Below, in pieces: positions 45,571-57,730 of a stretch of DNA of 64,000 bases. The stretch lies in the NCBI GenBank assembly GCA_020881915.1, contig JAJFPB010000006.1, positions 1,860,001 to 1,924,000 on the forward strand. Reading direction: 5' to 3'. The notes under the pieces were generated by a model. It was not told the DNA's origin. It ran no database searches and saw nothing but the letters and a program-made list of their open reading frames with translations. Source of the stretch: Paramyrothecium sp. XJ0827 (taxonomy: Eukaryota > Ascomycota > Sordariomycetes > Hypocreales > Stachybotryaceae). Position 1 is the first letter of the stretch, and each line of letters starts with the position of its first letter. A program made the position numbers and the translations under genes.

Positions 45571-48209
45571 ATGGAGTCGTCGTCACGATCATCTCACAAC
45601 CTCTTCGAGGTCTATCTGCGCCTGCGCCCGCCTCCGTCTAGCGGCGCTCTGACTGCCACCGAGCGCATCTTGAACGTCGAGGAGCCCGAAGACCAGGCGT
45701 CCCATCCATCGCACATCACTCTTAACCCACCTACCGATCGCCGTCGTGCCATCGAAAAGTTCGCTTTCACCCAAGTCTTCGAGGAGGATGCCTCGCAGCT
45801 CGATGTCTTCCACTGCACCGACGTTGGGCCTCTAGTTGAGGGCGTCCTGGCGCCCCAAGGCGGTGATGGCACTGATGCTGTCGTTGCCACGCTGGGCGTT
45901 ACAGGCTCTGGAAAGGTGATTTGGCTGAAATAAAACAGGTACAAGACACAAATGCTAACAGCTCTACCTAGACACACACGATTCTGGGCTCCAAGACCCA
46001 ACGAGGCCTCACTCAGCTCTCCCTTGACGTTCTTTTCCGCTCCATCGGGTCCAACGCCGTCGATTCGTACTCTCTGCCAACCGTTCTTGAATCTCTTCAA
46101 ATCAGCGACCCTTCGGAATCCGCTCTCGTCGCGGCCCCCCACTACCTCGAGACGATATTCGCAGATCCTTCTCAGGCTTCTCGCGCCGCCTCCCGCGCAG
46201 CCACACCCATGATTGTACGGCCACCTCCTTCTCCCTCGGCCTTTTCATTTGTCAAGCCACCTGTCCCCTCAGCTCGCGAGTCCAGAGATGTTTTTGTTCC
46301 GGGCGCATTTCCAGACTCAACAGCACCGAGTCCGAAAAGTATCCGGCTCGTCAGCGAGGCGCATGAGACCCTCCGTCTGAAGAAGCAGTAGGACTGCTAT
46401 CTTGAGCAGGAGAGGAGACCGCTGTCGGACATCAAGTCGTCTGCCAGCGCCGTCAACGTGCCATTGACGCCCAAGCGGTCGTCTAGACTTCACTTCATGT
46501 CCCTCACTTCCGCCACCCGTTCCAAGAAGCATGCTAAAAATGATGTAAAGGGCGAACACAATGTCATGTCACCGCCACCCCGGCGGCTGGCCCACCGACC
46601 CTCGGCTTTTCCCCAGACGCCGGACATCAGCGGCATCAACGTTTCCTGCGACCCCACGGCCGAGTACGTGGTTGTGCTATCCATGTATGAAGTGCACAAC
46701 GATCGAATCTATGATCTCCTCACGCCAGCTTCCAAGGCCGGCGCGAAGGAGCACCGCCGCCGGCCGCTCCTCTTCAAGTCGACTGAGCTCTCACCTGACC
46801 GGAAAGTTGTCGCTGGCTTGCGCAAAATTGTTTGCAGCACTTTCAAAGAAGCAATGATGGTGCTTGAAGCGGGCCTGACCGAGAGACGAGTGGCTGGAAC
46901 TGGAAGCAACAGCGTCTCTAGTCGCAGCCACGGCTTCTTTTGCTTCGAAGTCAGGAAGAGGACGCACAGCAGACGCCCAGGCCCCTGGGGTGGAAGCAAA
47001 CTCACCATTGTGGATCTGGCTGGCAGCGAGCGCGCCCGTGACGCAAAGACGCAAGGTGCCACCTTGGTGGAGGCTGGCAAAATCAACGAGAGCTTGATGT
47101 ACCTGGGCCAGTGTCTTCAAACACAGAGCGAGGTTGGCAACTCGTCGAAGGTGCGTTTCCCAATTCCTATTTAACTGAGTGAGACTGACAGCCTGCAGCC
47201 CAACATCGTTCCTTACCGCCAATGTAAATTGACCGAGCTGCTCTTCTCCAACTCCTTCCCCTCTCCCTCGACAACTTCACATTCAATTCCTCAGCGCAAT
47301 CCCCAAAGAGGTGTCATGATTGTCACAGCTGACCCTCTGGGCGATTTCAACGCAACATCCCAGATTCTGCGGTATAGCGCTCTTGCACGAGAAGTGACCG
47401 TTCCTCGGATACCCTCAATTACAGCCACTATTCTGGCAAACCCGCCCAGCACCGGAAACCACCGGCCTGTGAGTCCTGTTCAGCACCACCCGCGTCCATT
47501 CATGCCGCCTGGCGCAGGCTCGTACCGCAACTACTCGCCACCTATGAGCAGCGATGGTCGTGCGACCATGGAGATTGCGGCACTGGAAATTGCCAGACTC
47601 AGCGACGAAATGGACCAGCTGCGTATTGAGGCCGAGCACCAATTAGAGGCTCGCGTGAAAGCCGAGGCACACCTGCTCAGCATGGAAGACCGCATGCTAG
47701 ATCTCGAAGCTGCCATTCGCGAGGAGTGTGCCAATGAATTCGAGCAGCGGCTTGCCCTGGAGCTTGCGCGCTTCAAGGCGTCGCTGGCGCTGGAACAGGA
47801 GCGCAACGAGGAGCACTGGGACCGCAAAGTCGATGTCCTCGAGCGTGGCCTAGAGATCAACGATGAAGGTAATGACAAGGAAAATGTCCTCATCGAGGGT
47901 CTCGAGCAAGAGGTTGAGCGACTTCGTCGTGAGAACAACGTCCTCAAGCGTGAGCTGGCGTCTCGCAGCCCCAGCAAGCGCAAGCCCTTGGAGGAGCGTG
48001 ACGATTTCGCCACGAGCGGTGCCCCTACCTCATCACGGAGCAGCAGAAACGAGAGCAGCGGCAGCGTTGCGAACCTGGGACGGAAGCTGGAGCGCATGCG
48101 CGTCACTGGCGATGCGCCGGTTCGGACAACGGCTAGCAGCACGGGTAGTCCGAAGAAAGTGCGCAAGCTGGCGACTAAGCGATGGGAGGACCTGGACGAT
48201 TTGCAGTAG
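45571..48209 (+). pseudogene. Kinesin motor protein with an in-frame TAG at codon 255
   Basis: Three exons (45571-45915, 45972-47150, 47199-48209) encode 845 codons including an internal TAG. Motor-domain motifs: P-loop GVTGSGKT at 109-116, split by an intron after the Lys; switch I NSVSSRSH at about 428; switch II DLAGSERA at about 463; and YRQCKLTELLF. A long insertion between P-loop and switch I, and the NATSQILRYSALAREVTVP end of the motor, recall the kinesin-6/fungal KIF20-23-type group, though I am not certain. A coiled coil (about 620-760) and a basic tail follow. The TAG at 46389-46391 sits in the insertion, and the same frame runs on with normal coding sequence on both sides. A nonsense mutation, a base error or a strain polymorphism would all look like this; no intron fits. 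Truncation there would leave 254 residues. Confidence 0.8.
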
Positions 48210-48835
48210 GACTTGTGAATGTCTTCTTTCTCTGAGCTCTTACGACGGTTTGTAGGGCTACTTGTTGGCTAGCAGGGCTGGGGTTTGGAGTCTAGGCGCA
48301 AATGCTAGAAGGGATGGCGAAAGGGTTGGCATAGGGATCTTGTTCACTTGACATGTTTTGGTAATTACCTTTGCTTTTTAAGCCGGCAGAATACCCTTTT
48401 TGTATCTCTGGCCAATGAACTTAATCCTGACTCTTGCTTTCTCTGTGTCTGCTATTCGTGTTTGAGCCGGCAAAGTGCCGGGCCCACACTGTAACTTTGA
48501 AGTTGAGCGAGTTGCATTGGCTGGAGGTTAGAGGAAGAAAAGGATTTGGAGAATTCCTGACCACTTGTTCCATGAGGACTTCGACTGTCTGCGGTATGCC
48601 ATGAGCAAGAAAGCAGGACTAGCAATTGGGAGAAAATCCCTTCCACCTACAATGCAACCGCACCATCGGGGTCTTGGCCATGAAGTCGTGGAAGGGTGTA
48701 CTGGACAAAGATAATGTAAAGTTCTAAGAAGATGAGGATTGTTGGACCTTCTAAGAAAACTACAAGAAAAATGTAAGCAAGTTATAAGAAAAATCTTCGT
48801 ATTTTACCATCAATTTCACAGATATTCATACTATG
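48210..48835. other. Intergenic
   Basis: 3' flank of the kinesin. 48720-48810 has AAGAAAA-rich, CTTCT-type runs. No gene seen. Confidence 0.4.
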
Positions 48836-48839
48836 TTAT

Positions 48840-49290
48840 GCTTTGCGATCGATTGCTGTTGTACGTCGCCCAAGCCAACGTCGATTGATCGTGCCGCCCG
48901 TAGCGACAAGCCGACGGCGAGCGCCAGCGATGGGGCCCGACACAGAAGTCGTGCCGACAACTCTTCCTGTCGTCGACCGTCGCTGACGACAGCGGCGGCG
49001 ACGGCTTACCCTTTCACGACGATCGCATTGACCGATATCGAGGCTGTCGTCTAGTCTGACCTCCGACGGAGTCACAATCCGACACGCGACGGCAGACCGA
49101 GAACCTGAAAGAACAATCGAGGCCGTCGCTGAAGCACGACGGCGATCTGCACAGTTTACGATGGAGCGATTTCTGCACGGGGAGGCCGACTACGACCTGT
49201 CGATGGCGACACGCCCGACAGAACCGGGGCCGACGCTTCAGACCAATGCCGATTCTTGGAGTGACAAATAAGGCGACAAGAGTTACGACT
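48840..49290. repeat. Island dense in CGAC/GTCG tetramers
   Basis: In about 450 bases I count about 28 CGAC or GTCG tetramers, against about 3-4 expected for random sequence. They come in clusters such as GTCGTCGACCGTCGCTGACGAC and CCGACACGCGACGG. Flanks are AT-rich and lack the motif. No reading frame through it is convincing. Confidence 0.6.
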
Positions 49291-49728
49291 AGGAATTCGG
49301 CTGGGTTTACTTAATGAACCCAACTTTTTGTGTGTCTGAACTGAAACTATGAAGGGTTGGTTTGCGCACCAGCTCTGTACACCTCCCGGATGACCGTTGT
49401 TCAGGGTGGGCAGTCTATCAACATTACTCGCAAGACGAAATGAGCACAAGCACACGCGGAAAGAAGGAAGACATGTACGTAAACAGGCAACAAGACGTAT
49501 TTCCAGGTATCAATCGTGAATATATCTGATTATGAAACGATCACGTTCCTTCCAAGCACAAAAACTCCGCGCTGTTTGGGCAACTTAATTTCCCATGTTC
49601 AAGGTATCCGCATCATGCTACACTTTCCCTGCCGCAGTGGGTATCGGGGATAACTCAGACACTCTTCCACGACTTGCCGGAATGAATATGGTATTCCGAG
49701 GACAAATGAACTGAAGAAAAATTGAAGC

Positions 49729-50770
49729 CTACGACCGGTAGCCGCCAGCCGGGCTATAGTACTCCGTGACCTGAGGAGGTGGAGCTGCCGCTGGCGGGGA
49801 CGACGCCCTGGGAACCGGCGAGCTCGTGGTTTGAAGGGGAATGCCAGCCTCCGGGTCCGCGCGTGCGTCACCGCGGCCGTGCTCCCGAGGGGCTTGCTGG
49901 TGGCCACGGTCCTGCTGCATCTGCGCGCCAGGGTTATACTGAGGCGCGGCCACGACGACGACGGGCATCTTGCGCGCGGCCCTCCTCCTCGACGTGTCAA
50001 CGCACGCACCGACAAACAGGATGAAGTAAACGACAAACAGCAGGCAAGTGAAGGCGCACGTGGCGGTGGCGACTGACTTGCGACCATCAAAAAATCGTTC
50101 TGGGTCACACGGGCCGTACTTGTCCCAGTCGGGTCGATCATCGTCCCAGCAACTAACGCGGTCGGGGTCGGTTTCATGCCAGTCCGGGTACAGGATGAGG
50201 GCGCCAATCTCCGTGGCGCTGACGAACGCGAGGGCCAGCCAGAAGAGCAGGCAGAGAGCAACGTGGGCGCCCGGGGGGATACCCTTCCCGCCGCGGAAGT
50301 AGCGGGTGACAAACTCTGCCAAACTCCAAAGAATGCATGCGACAGCCTGCAGGGAGAAACAGTGTAAGTAAATGTAATTTGATCTAAGCGCAGATGCCTA
50401 TCACGGCCAGACTTACAACAGGTGCAGAGAAGATACTAAAGGAGCTTCCGATCCACGAATCCCTTACCGACAGCGCCGTTCCCATAGCAATGAAGCCGAA
50501 GATGATGCTCGCTCCGTGCAGAACCAGCTTGGTCGTCTCCCACCCCTTGTAGACTGGGGGTGCCTCGGGAACGACATGTTGGTAGGACTGCTGGTATGGT
50601 TGGTAGGACTGGTATGGCTGGAAGGGCTGGCCGTAGGAGCCTGGATTGTTGCCATAGGAGTGCACTGGGCCTTTGGCAGCTGCTCCTGGAGATTGCACGG
50701 GGTTGGTATCGGGTGAGTAGTAGGTTTGGGCGAAATGGTCCGCAGTCTGGGTCGCTTGCTCGGGCGCCAT
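49729..50770 (-). CDS. MARVEL-like four-helix membrane protein
   Basis: Two exons (50770-50417, 50346-49729) give 323 residues. The N-terminal 75 residues are Gln/Pro/Tyr-rich with PYQ repeats. Four hydrophobic segments follow: LHGASIIFGFIAMGTAL, a second spanning the splice site (FSIFSAPVAVACILWSLA), VALCLLFWLALAFVSATEIGAL and FTCLLFVVYFILFVGAC. The loop between the third and fourth has WHETDP and paired cysteines. The C-terminal tail is Pro/Arg-rich. The helix count and low-complexity ends fit the fungal MARVEL-like membrane-associating proteins. Function unknown; probably at the plasma membrane or in vesicles. Confidence 0.72.
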
Positions 50771-51972
50771 ATTGGATGTGACGAGGCTGCGGACGACGAT
50801 GCTATTCTCGCCCCTAGGATTGCGCGACGTTGCGATGTGTGTCAATCGTCCCAACTCCTTTTCTTTCCTGCGTGCTCCGTTCGAGTTACAGACACTGCTT
50901 CTGTAAGAACAACCGGCAAGACGATCGCGAGATATGACAAAAGGGACCGAGAACGAATGAAGATTGTACACAAGGGCCCAAAAATCTGGGGGGGGGGGGG
51001 AAATTGAATGGAGAGTCAGCCCAAGAGAAGGAGAATGATCGTCAAATATAAGCGAAAGTGCTGTGAAAGACGCAGTAGGCTATTTGCAAGGGGAAGGGGC
51101 TTCTGCCTGCGCCCGCTTCACCCATGGGCACGAATTTTAATGCTGAGCCGCGATCTAGCCCAACCCGGGACAAGGATGCTGGAAAGGAAGCGGGCCAGTC
51201 CTCCTTTTTTTAAACCATGGGCCGCACTTTCTGCCCTATAGCATTGAGCCGGCCGAGAATCCCTGCTGAGGCTCCGCCACGCTTGTGGTTGGCTCCAAGA
51301 CGGGGTCGTGAATGGGCCCCCTTGGCGGGCGCCTGCGAGTGCCGTGGTATTTTGCACTTTTCATTCCGAAAGCTTCGTCAAGACCAAGACCGTTGCTCAT
51401 CTTCCTCAGCCAAAAAAAAAAAAAAAAAAAAAAAAAAACTTCTTATTCTTCTTCTTTATCGATTCGGTTTGCATGAGAATATCGAGGGAATGGTGGCTGA
51501 GCAGGTGAGGCTGAAGTTGAGACGTTATGTCTGATCGTATTTGGTGTCTGATACTGGCCGGGAAATTGGTTGCGGATGGACTTTCTGCGCGCGATGGAAC
51601 GTAGACATGGGTCTTTTTCTAAAGTGAGTCGCAGTCTGTTGGTCCCATAGATCCAATTCCGGCAACCTGTCACATACAAACTGGTCTATTAAGGCATGAG
51701 AGAACGAGAATCGTCATAACGCGCGCATCACTGCCCAGCATTGCCGCCAATGGCAATGAAGCGGGCCCGAGGCTCGATCAAGCATTCAAAGCTGTGCACC
51801 TGTCGGGGTCTCATCACATAGTGACACGTACGGTCGGAGAGCATGCAATATCTGTCAGGGTATCATTTTTCCTTCATCGACAACCTTAGGTTAGTCTAAA
51901 TGCTGTGTTTTCGACGCGCTTGCTTGATTGCCTGCGAATAGCCAAGCAGGATATGCTCTCGTCCCAAGCAAC
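50771..51972. other. Intergenic with long homopolymers
   Basis: No gene seen. A run of 13 G lies at 50988-51000 and a run of 27 A at 51412-51438. Such runs tend to vary in length between assemblies. Confidence 0.5.
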
Positions 51973-52667
51973 TTATTCTCTTTGCAACACGGCGAAAAGA
52001 CCCATAATGCCCAGCATGACCGTCTTGAGCCACGGGTGTTCAGAGAGAAGGATGGTCACGTAGCCAACAAAGGGCACGTAACCCACCACGCTGCCGATAA
52101 TATCCTTGCGCACCAAGTAGTCCTGGTCTCGGGAGTAAAGCTCGGTATCGTCGGCGGCATTATTGTCTCCCTTGGTGAGAAGCTTCGACTCGGGTCTAAA
52201 CAACATCCTGTTAGCTAAGGAACACTCTGCCAATTCATACAGGAGGAAAGAGTAGGCCACGCTGTAGAGCTTCGGAGGTCACGCACCCAGTACCAAACCG
52301 ACGCACAACGCGGTGCACGATTGGGATATCCTTGCCACGGACGTTGTAGACAACAACCTCGCCAACATCCGTCTCTTTCAAGAAGTTTCGGTTCCAGAGG
52401 AACAGGAGGTCTCCTCGTTGGAAGGCAGGCTCCATGGAGCCGGAGAGCACGACGACGATGGGGGATGGCGAATCGGTGATGACGGAGAGACCTTTCCACA
52501 TCTGCACAAATATGTTAGTGACGAACCCCTAGCCCCTTGCTCCAAGGGAAGTGAATGCCGAGCTATCTTTCGAGGAGGTCCCTTACCATGAAGGCCGTTG
52601 ACAGGATCAGGGCAAAGTTCATGACCTGGCCGGCCAATTGCCGGGGGTTTCCGAGCATGGAGAGCAT
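51973..52667 (-). CDS. SEC11: Signal peptidase complex catalytic subunit Sec11
   Basis: Three exons (52667-52587, 52501-52287, 52195-51973) give 172 residues, the usual Sec11 size. It is the catalytic subunit of the ER signal peptidase, cutting signal peptides from secreted proteins. The N-terminal membrane segment ([17 protein letters not shown]) is followed by the catalytic Ser49 in [12 protein letters not shown], His90 in IVHRV and Asp109 in [10 protein letters not shown]-terminal [13 protein letters not shown] helix anchors it. It has no partner in a cluster here, but the secreted enzymes in this window are of the kind it would process. Confidence 0.94.
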
Positions 52668-53150
52668 ATTGAAAGGAGGAGCAGTTAGGCTCACAACGCG
52701 TTGTTACGAGGGAGGGGGCTTCGTGGTGGTTGGAGGGCCCGAGTCAGAGATGCCGGCCTCTGTGCTGGTGATAACGCAACTGCATCAGCTTCGAGAACTG
52801 GACATGGTGGCTCTCCCAAAGGCACGTGCACGGGCCAACCAGCTCACCTGTTCCCTCTTGGTGACCTGGCGCCGATAAGCGATAAGAAACTGAGTGCCTG
52901 AGTTGCCCCGCCAGAAGGTAAGTGGATGTAGCTTACCTTTAGCGAGGGACAAGCACCAGCAGTGGACAAAAAGAGGCGGGGTCAAGTGCCATGTATCTTG
53001 CCTGTATTTTTGTCAGCGCTTAGACTTCTCCCGATTGCCGTTTTGGGGAAGTCGATCTGATCTGGAGCTTGGGGTGAGTGATGTCATCAACAGCATTGAC
53101 GGGCGATGTCATCACTGGCTTGTACGGAAACAATCGGCTCCTTGGGCTGG
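52668..53150. other. Intergenic, no gene seen
   Basis: Divergent interval between Sec11 and the CsbD-like gene. No gene recognised. Confidence 0.4.
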
Positions 53151-53151
53151 G

Positions 53152-53158
53152 TATATAA
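53152..53158 (+). promoter_or_regulatory. TATA box of the CsbD/Hmp1-like gene
   Basis: TATATAA about 115 bases before the ATG at 53270, with a fungal-type A/C-rich leader in between. A clear TATA box fits stress-induced expression. Confidence 0.6.
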
Positions 53159-53269
53159 GATCCTGACTTTGGTGAGCATCATCCGGCTCTCCAACTTGCA
53201 ACTACATTCATCAAGACCATCCACAATCACACCTGAAAATCCTACCACCTTTCAACCAGCATCATCAAC

Positions 53270-53610
53270 ATGTCGGACAGCCAGCAGAACCAGCAGCCCA
53301 GCCTCATTGGCGGCCACGTCCAATACGTCAAAGGCGCTGCAGAGGTAAGTGATCCACAGAATGCCCTTCACACATCACGTTACTGACATGATGTGCCCCG
53401 CAGTCTACCATCGGCAACCTAAGCGGCTCGCAGGCCTGGAAGGCTTCGGGCGAGCAGGACATGGCAGCGGCCAAGGACACGATGCAGAAGGCAGGCGAGC
53501 AGCGCGACGCTACCCAGGGCTACGGCAAGGTCGAGGAGCTGGCGGGCAAGGCCACCGGCTGCGGAGGCATGCAGAAGGAGGGAGCCGAGAGCGCGAACAA
53601 GCACGAGTAG
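53270..53610 (+). CDS. CsbD/Hmp1-like small stress protein
   Basis: Two exons (53270-53344, 53404-53610) give 93 residues. The sequence SLIGGHVQYVKGAAE with IGN.SGS.AWK.SGEQ and then YGKVEELAGKATGC has the pattern of the fungal proteins annotated as mismatched base-pair/cruciform-DNA recognition protein Hmp1, related to the bacterial CsbD stress family. Highly charged and helical, no signal peptide, cytosolic or nuclear. Bacterial CsbD is induced by general stress; the Ustilago protein binds cruciform DNA. The role in this organism is inferred from the family. A strong TATA box supports a regulated gene. Confidence 0.85.
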
Positions 53611-54294
53611 GAGCTTTCTGCTGTTTGAACGAGGAATGACTGTACGATATTAGGAGACGATTGGGACAAATGATCGGTAATGCACGATTCAGCAGATGCT
53701 GCTGCGTGCGCTTTTCCTGAAGCCAACAAATTTCTTTCTTGAACCGTTTCTGCTGGGATTGTGATACCTGGCTGATGCTCTCGGCAGCCTCCCTACAAAG
53801 TCATGTTTGTTGATTGAAGCCGAACTTGTGAATGTGTCGCCGAAGTACCTGCGTACCTTGAATCATTTGACAAACGCTGCTGTGCCGCAACCTCGCACCT
53901 CCCTCGTACCTCCACCACCACCACCAACCTACCTTAAGTATCACCATCAGGCGAAGCTCCCTTGCCCTCGCCATGCTGTTGCCCGCCTTCACTAATTGAT
54001 GACTTCCTTGGAACTTCCACGAAAACGCGGAATGACTTGCTCTTTTAGGAACAACATCAGCGCGATTGCGGAAGGCGTTGTTGCGAGGGTGACTCGTCCT
54101 CCTCGTTCCTTGCCGTCTCCCACCACCTCTCCCGACTCTTCCTCACTCTGTTTTCTTGGTTCCCACCAACACCATCCGCTCACCTGTCTTGTTGTACAAC
54201 TACCGCGCTAGCCCATCATCAGAATCATTGACTCCTCCCAGCAAAAAGCTGCCACTTGCATTTCTTCTGCTGCTCTCCTCTTGGTGTGTCCACC
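53611..54294. other. Intergenic with a CT-rich leader
   Basis: No gene recognised. 54090-54290 is CT-rich and is probably the promoter and leader of the next gene. Confidence 0.4.
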
Positions 54295-55619
54295 ATGGAC
54301 TCGACTCCCCTCCTCCAAGCCGTGGGTGGCCTGGCTGGTCCAAACACCATGCAGGACCATGTAAGTCTCGTTGAAACTCTTTGGGGCCTCGGACTAAAGA
54401 GTCTGGCTGACCGTTCGCACTCGCAGCCTGCTTTCCTTCGAGCCAGTCACTCGCCGTGGCGCTTCATCCCTCAAAACATCCTCGTCATCCTTCGAGGCAC
54501 CATCCTGGCGTACCTCACGGCCGTGGGAGTAATGACGGCCCATTACAAGCTGACACAGGAGTCCGACTATACCAACTGGCGCCATCTGTTTGACTTTGGC
54601 ATTGTCAGCTTTGCGTTGGTGATCTTCTACCATCTCATTACCTTTGTGAGTCGATGCTGCGCGCGTGCCTCTCCAGCAGAGCCTGGCTGACCGAATCCAC
54701 GCAGTCGTGGACTTTTACCCACCTCTACTATCCCCATCGTGATGCAGAGGGCGGCATCGAGGAATGGGTCATCCGTGCCATGTCGCTCCCCAGCAACATG
54801 GGAAGCTTGCGCAAGCAGTTCTACTTTACCATGTTCTACACACTCGCAAACGTCTTCAGCTTCATGAACTCCACAATATACTGGTTCGTCACGAGGCAAA
54901 ACCAGTCTGACTCACGTGAGCCGGCACCCCCTCAAGAGTCTGGCTCTCCCTCAGAGGAGGAGGGCGTGGTCTGGACCTGGGGCTCAGATACGACACCGAA
55001 TTCGCCCATCCCACAGTTCCCCTGTGCGTGTTTGCCCACCTTGGTGGCTGACAAACATGTGTGCTGACCTGCGATAGTCAGCGATCTTTTTGGCGAAGGC
55101 TGGTTCAAGCCGTTTATCGTGTTCAACATCTATGCCATCTTGTCAATCATCATGGTGGTGGAGGTTCTCTTGCTCAACAGCATCAAGCGCCCCTATGTGA
55201 GTGAAGCCCGAACGATGCATCGTGGAATATGATGCATCGTGGAATATGGACTGACAAACTCTACCCAACATTAGGCCATCGGATCCCACCTCTTCGGACT
55301 GATCTTCTTCTCGGGTGTCTACCTTGGTTGGGCCGCCATCGGCAAGCTTCTCACAGACTGGTATGCCTTTGACTGGCTGGACGAGGCCAAGGTTGGGTCC
55401 CAAGAGGCCGTGACGGCGTACTGCATTGGATTTGTCATTTTGGCACCGATCAGTAAGTTCCGGCAACGGCGCCCTCGAGATGTTGGGCTCCGTTTGGGTT
55501 GCTAATTCGAGCCAGTGTACACTCTGATGCAGGGCTTCGTCGGCATCCGGGAGGGTCTCACCCGCTCCCTATCGGATGCCCGCGCGGCCGCCGCTGCGCA
55601 GGAATCGCTCGAGTCCTAA
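54295..55619 (+). CDS. Six-exon multi-pass membrane protein, uncharacterised fungal family
   Basis: Exons 54295-54360, 54427-54645, 54705-55023, 55078-55196, 55275-55452 and 55516-55619 keep frame and give 334 residues. Hydrophobic segments: ILVILRGTILAYLTAVGVM, FGIVSFALVIFYHLITF, FYFTMFYTLANVFSF, FIVFNIYAILSIIMVVEVLLL, HLFGLIFFSGVYLGWAAI and AYCIGFVILAPIMYTLMQ. The SWTFTHLYYPH loop near 96-106 is followed by an acidic, Pro/Ser-rich loop. The layout resembles fungal FAR-17a/AIG1-like or rolling-stone-like proteins, but I cannot be sure of the family. The intron at 55197-55274 contains a perfect 17-base tandem duplication (55214-55247). Confidence 0.75.
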
Positions 55620-57400
55620 TTGTTCGGGCCAAGCCGCCCGGGGGTCCTGAGTGTTCAGGCCGCAGGGCATCACGAGAGTCGATCTCGTGACGATGAACGG
55701 ATGGGGACACCGGCCAATGGGAATAGACAAGGAGGAATGGGCGTGAAGACGGGCTGATAAGATTGGAGCAAGAAATGACCGGGGGAGGGCACGTGTGGGA
55801 GGAGGAGGGAGTTGTTGAGCAGTCTTAGTCCGAGAGTGAGTGAAGCCCAACAGGGAGCGATCCACGTACCTGTAGACGTGGGTGGGAAGAGTACGTACCT
55901 TAGACCTATAGCTGCTGTTCCAGAATATTCTTAGATTAGATTACAACCTAATGAAGAGTACCTCTGCCTCAAAGTTCAGGCTCCATCGAGCAGGAGAGGA
56001 GAATGGCCAATGTGACTGGCCAAGGTGAAGGACGAGGCGTGGTTGAAGGCGTAAGCAGGATAGCGGGCCTAGCGTGGGCGATTGAGGACTGAGCCGGGAA
56101 GTACCATCGATGGACAAAAGGAGTGGGAAAAGACGAAGCCTGCATTCCAGCTACTGGATTGGACCGTTGAACGTTGAACGCACTCACAAGGTTTGCGATA
56201 TGGAAGTGGTATGCTTTGATGTTATATTGGCCTCCCTCGATAAGTTCTGTTTACTGCAACCCAGTCCCGTCTAAGTGCTGCTAGTTGGGCAAAGGCACCT
56301 GAATAATGGTGCTGGGTGACGCCACGGCTGGACGGCGTGAACTCTGGCTCTGCGACACTAACAGGACAAGCAAAGGAGCAGAGACATTCGGGTGCCACCT
56401 CCACACTTCGCTTGTTCCCGTTCCGCCCTGGTTGGAGGATATGAGCCAATCAGGGGCCCGGGCCTGGGCTAAGCCAGGTCGGCTTGGGTGTTAGCGTCCC
56501 TTCACGGATCCAGGCGGTTGGGGCACTGTAGCGCAATATCTCTCAGCGCATTGTCCAGCCCAACGGCCAGTAAGATAAGGTAGCCCAGCAGCATTGTGCT
56601 GGCAGCCCTGGGGAGATGGTGTGACCGTGAGGGTTCGAGGGGGGCGGTGTTCTGTCAGGTATCATGTTGGGTACCGGTGACCGGATGACAACGAGTGCGG
56701 TTGGGCTTGTGTCTGTTCCGTCCGCCATTCCGCTTGCCGTGAAGTCCTATCGTGAGGTAACGAAGGTACCTTATCTCGAACCTGGAAGTGTTGCGGTAAG
56801 GCAGGACAAGAGTCAGGTCAGGTCAGGTACCTAAGAGATACGTACTGGCCAACAGGACGACGACGACAGCCGTTGGGCGCCCACGTTCGTTCTTCGGCCT
56901 TCCACCCCCATCTCTGTTCTGCCTCTGCGTCTGCCTCTGCGTCTGCCTCCGCGCCGTTTTGCTCAATCGCGATACTGGTACGGATGCTGTCCGTCCATCA
57001 CGTGTGCTGCTTTTGTGCATTTGCGCGCAATGTGCCAGTTGTCACGCAAGTTAGGCACGAACAAAGCTTCGCAAGCACCCTGAATTTCCCTTCCAATGAT
57101 CGTCTTGGGTGCCTGACGATGGGGGTCCCGCTGGGAGTCCCGCCGGGGGGGTGTGGGTTCAACCTCTAGCTTCCCTTGGGTCAACGGTCAGCGGGCAAAA
57201 GGTACCCAAGTACCGATCCGGGGAAGCGACTTGGAGATACCTCGCGCGTCCTGGCTGTGAACGCAGGTTTCGCACCACCGTGATTCGATCTCCTTTGCAT
57301 GCCTGGATCTCCAGGGCGCCGCCGCCTTGGAGGCTCACATTGGGCGGTGGCTGGCAAGGCGGCTGCGTCGCATGCTCTCACTGGCCCGGCACCCTGGTCT
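55620..57400. other. Long gene-free interval
   Basis: No gene supported. A (CTGCCTCTGCGT) 12-base tandem tract lies at about 56919-56950. GGTACCT-type short motifs occur at about 56765 and 56828. Confidence 0.45.
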
Positions 57401-57439
57401 CTGCCTTACGTACTGCTGCATGGTCGGTACAAAGCCGTC

Positions 57440-57730
57440 ACCTCCCCACGTCTGCCTCCGCTCTCTTTCTCCCTCTCTCCTCTCCCCTCTCTTCTTTTTT
57501 CCCCTTCCCTCCCCACACACAAGCCAAACAAAAAGGGTCGCAAAGCTTCACCGGGGGATTATCGCCATTGGCCTGCTCTCTTCTTGTCGCTTAAGAATAG
57601 AGCACCGTCAATGACATCTTCTCCTTGCCCGGGCCCGAGTCAATCCCTCGTTGTGCGTCAACACACTCTTTTTACTTAACCACCCCCCCCTTCCTCTCGC
57701 TCTCCCCCCCCCTTCCAACCCTCTTCGCTC
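57440..57730 (+). promoter_or_regulatory. CT-rich promoter/leader tract of the BTB gene
   Basis: Long C/T runs (CTCTCTTTCTCCCTCTC and poly-C near 57680 and 57705) lie 190-480 bases before the ATG at 57917. These are typical of fungal constitutive promoters and leaders. Confidence 0.45.
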
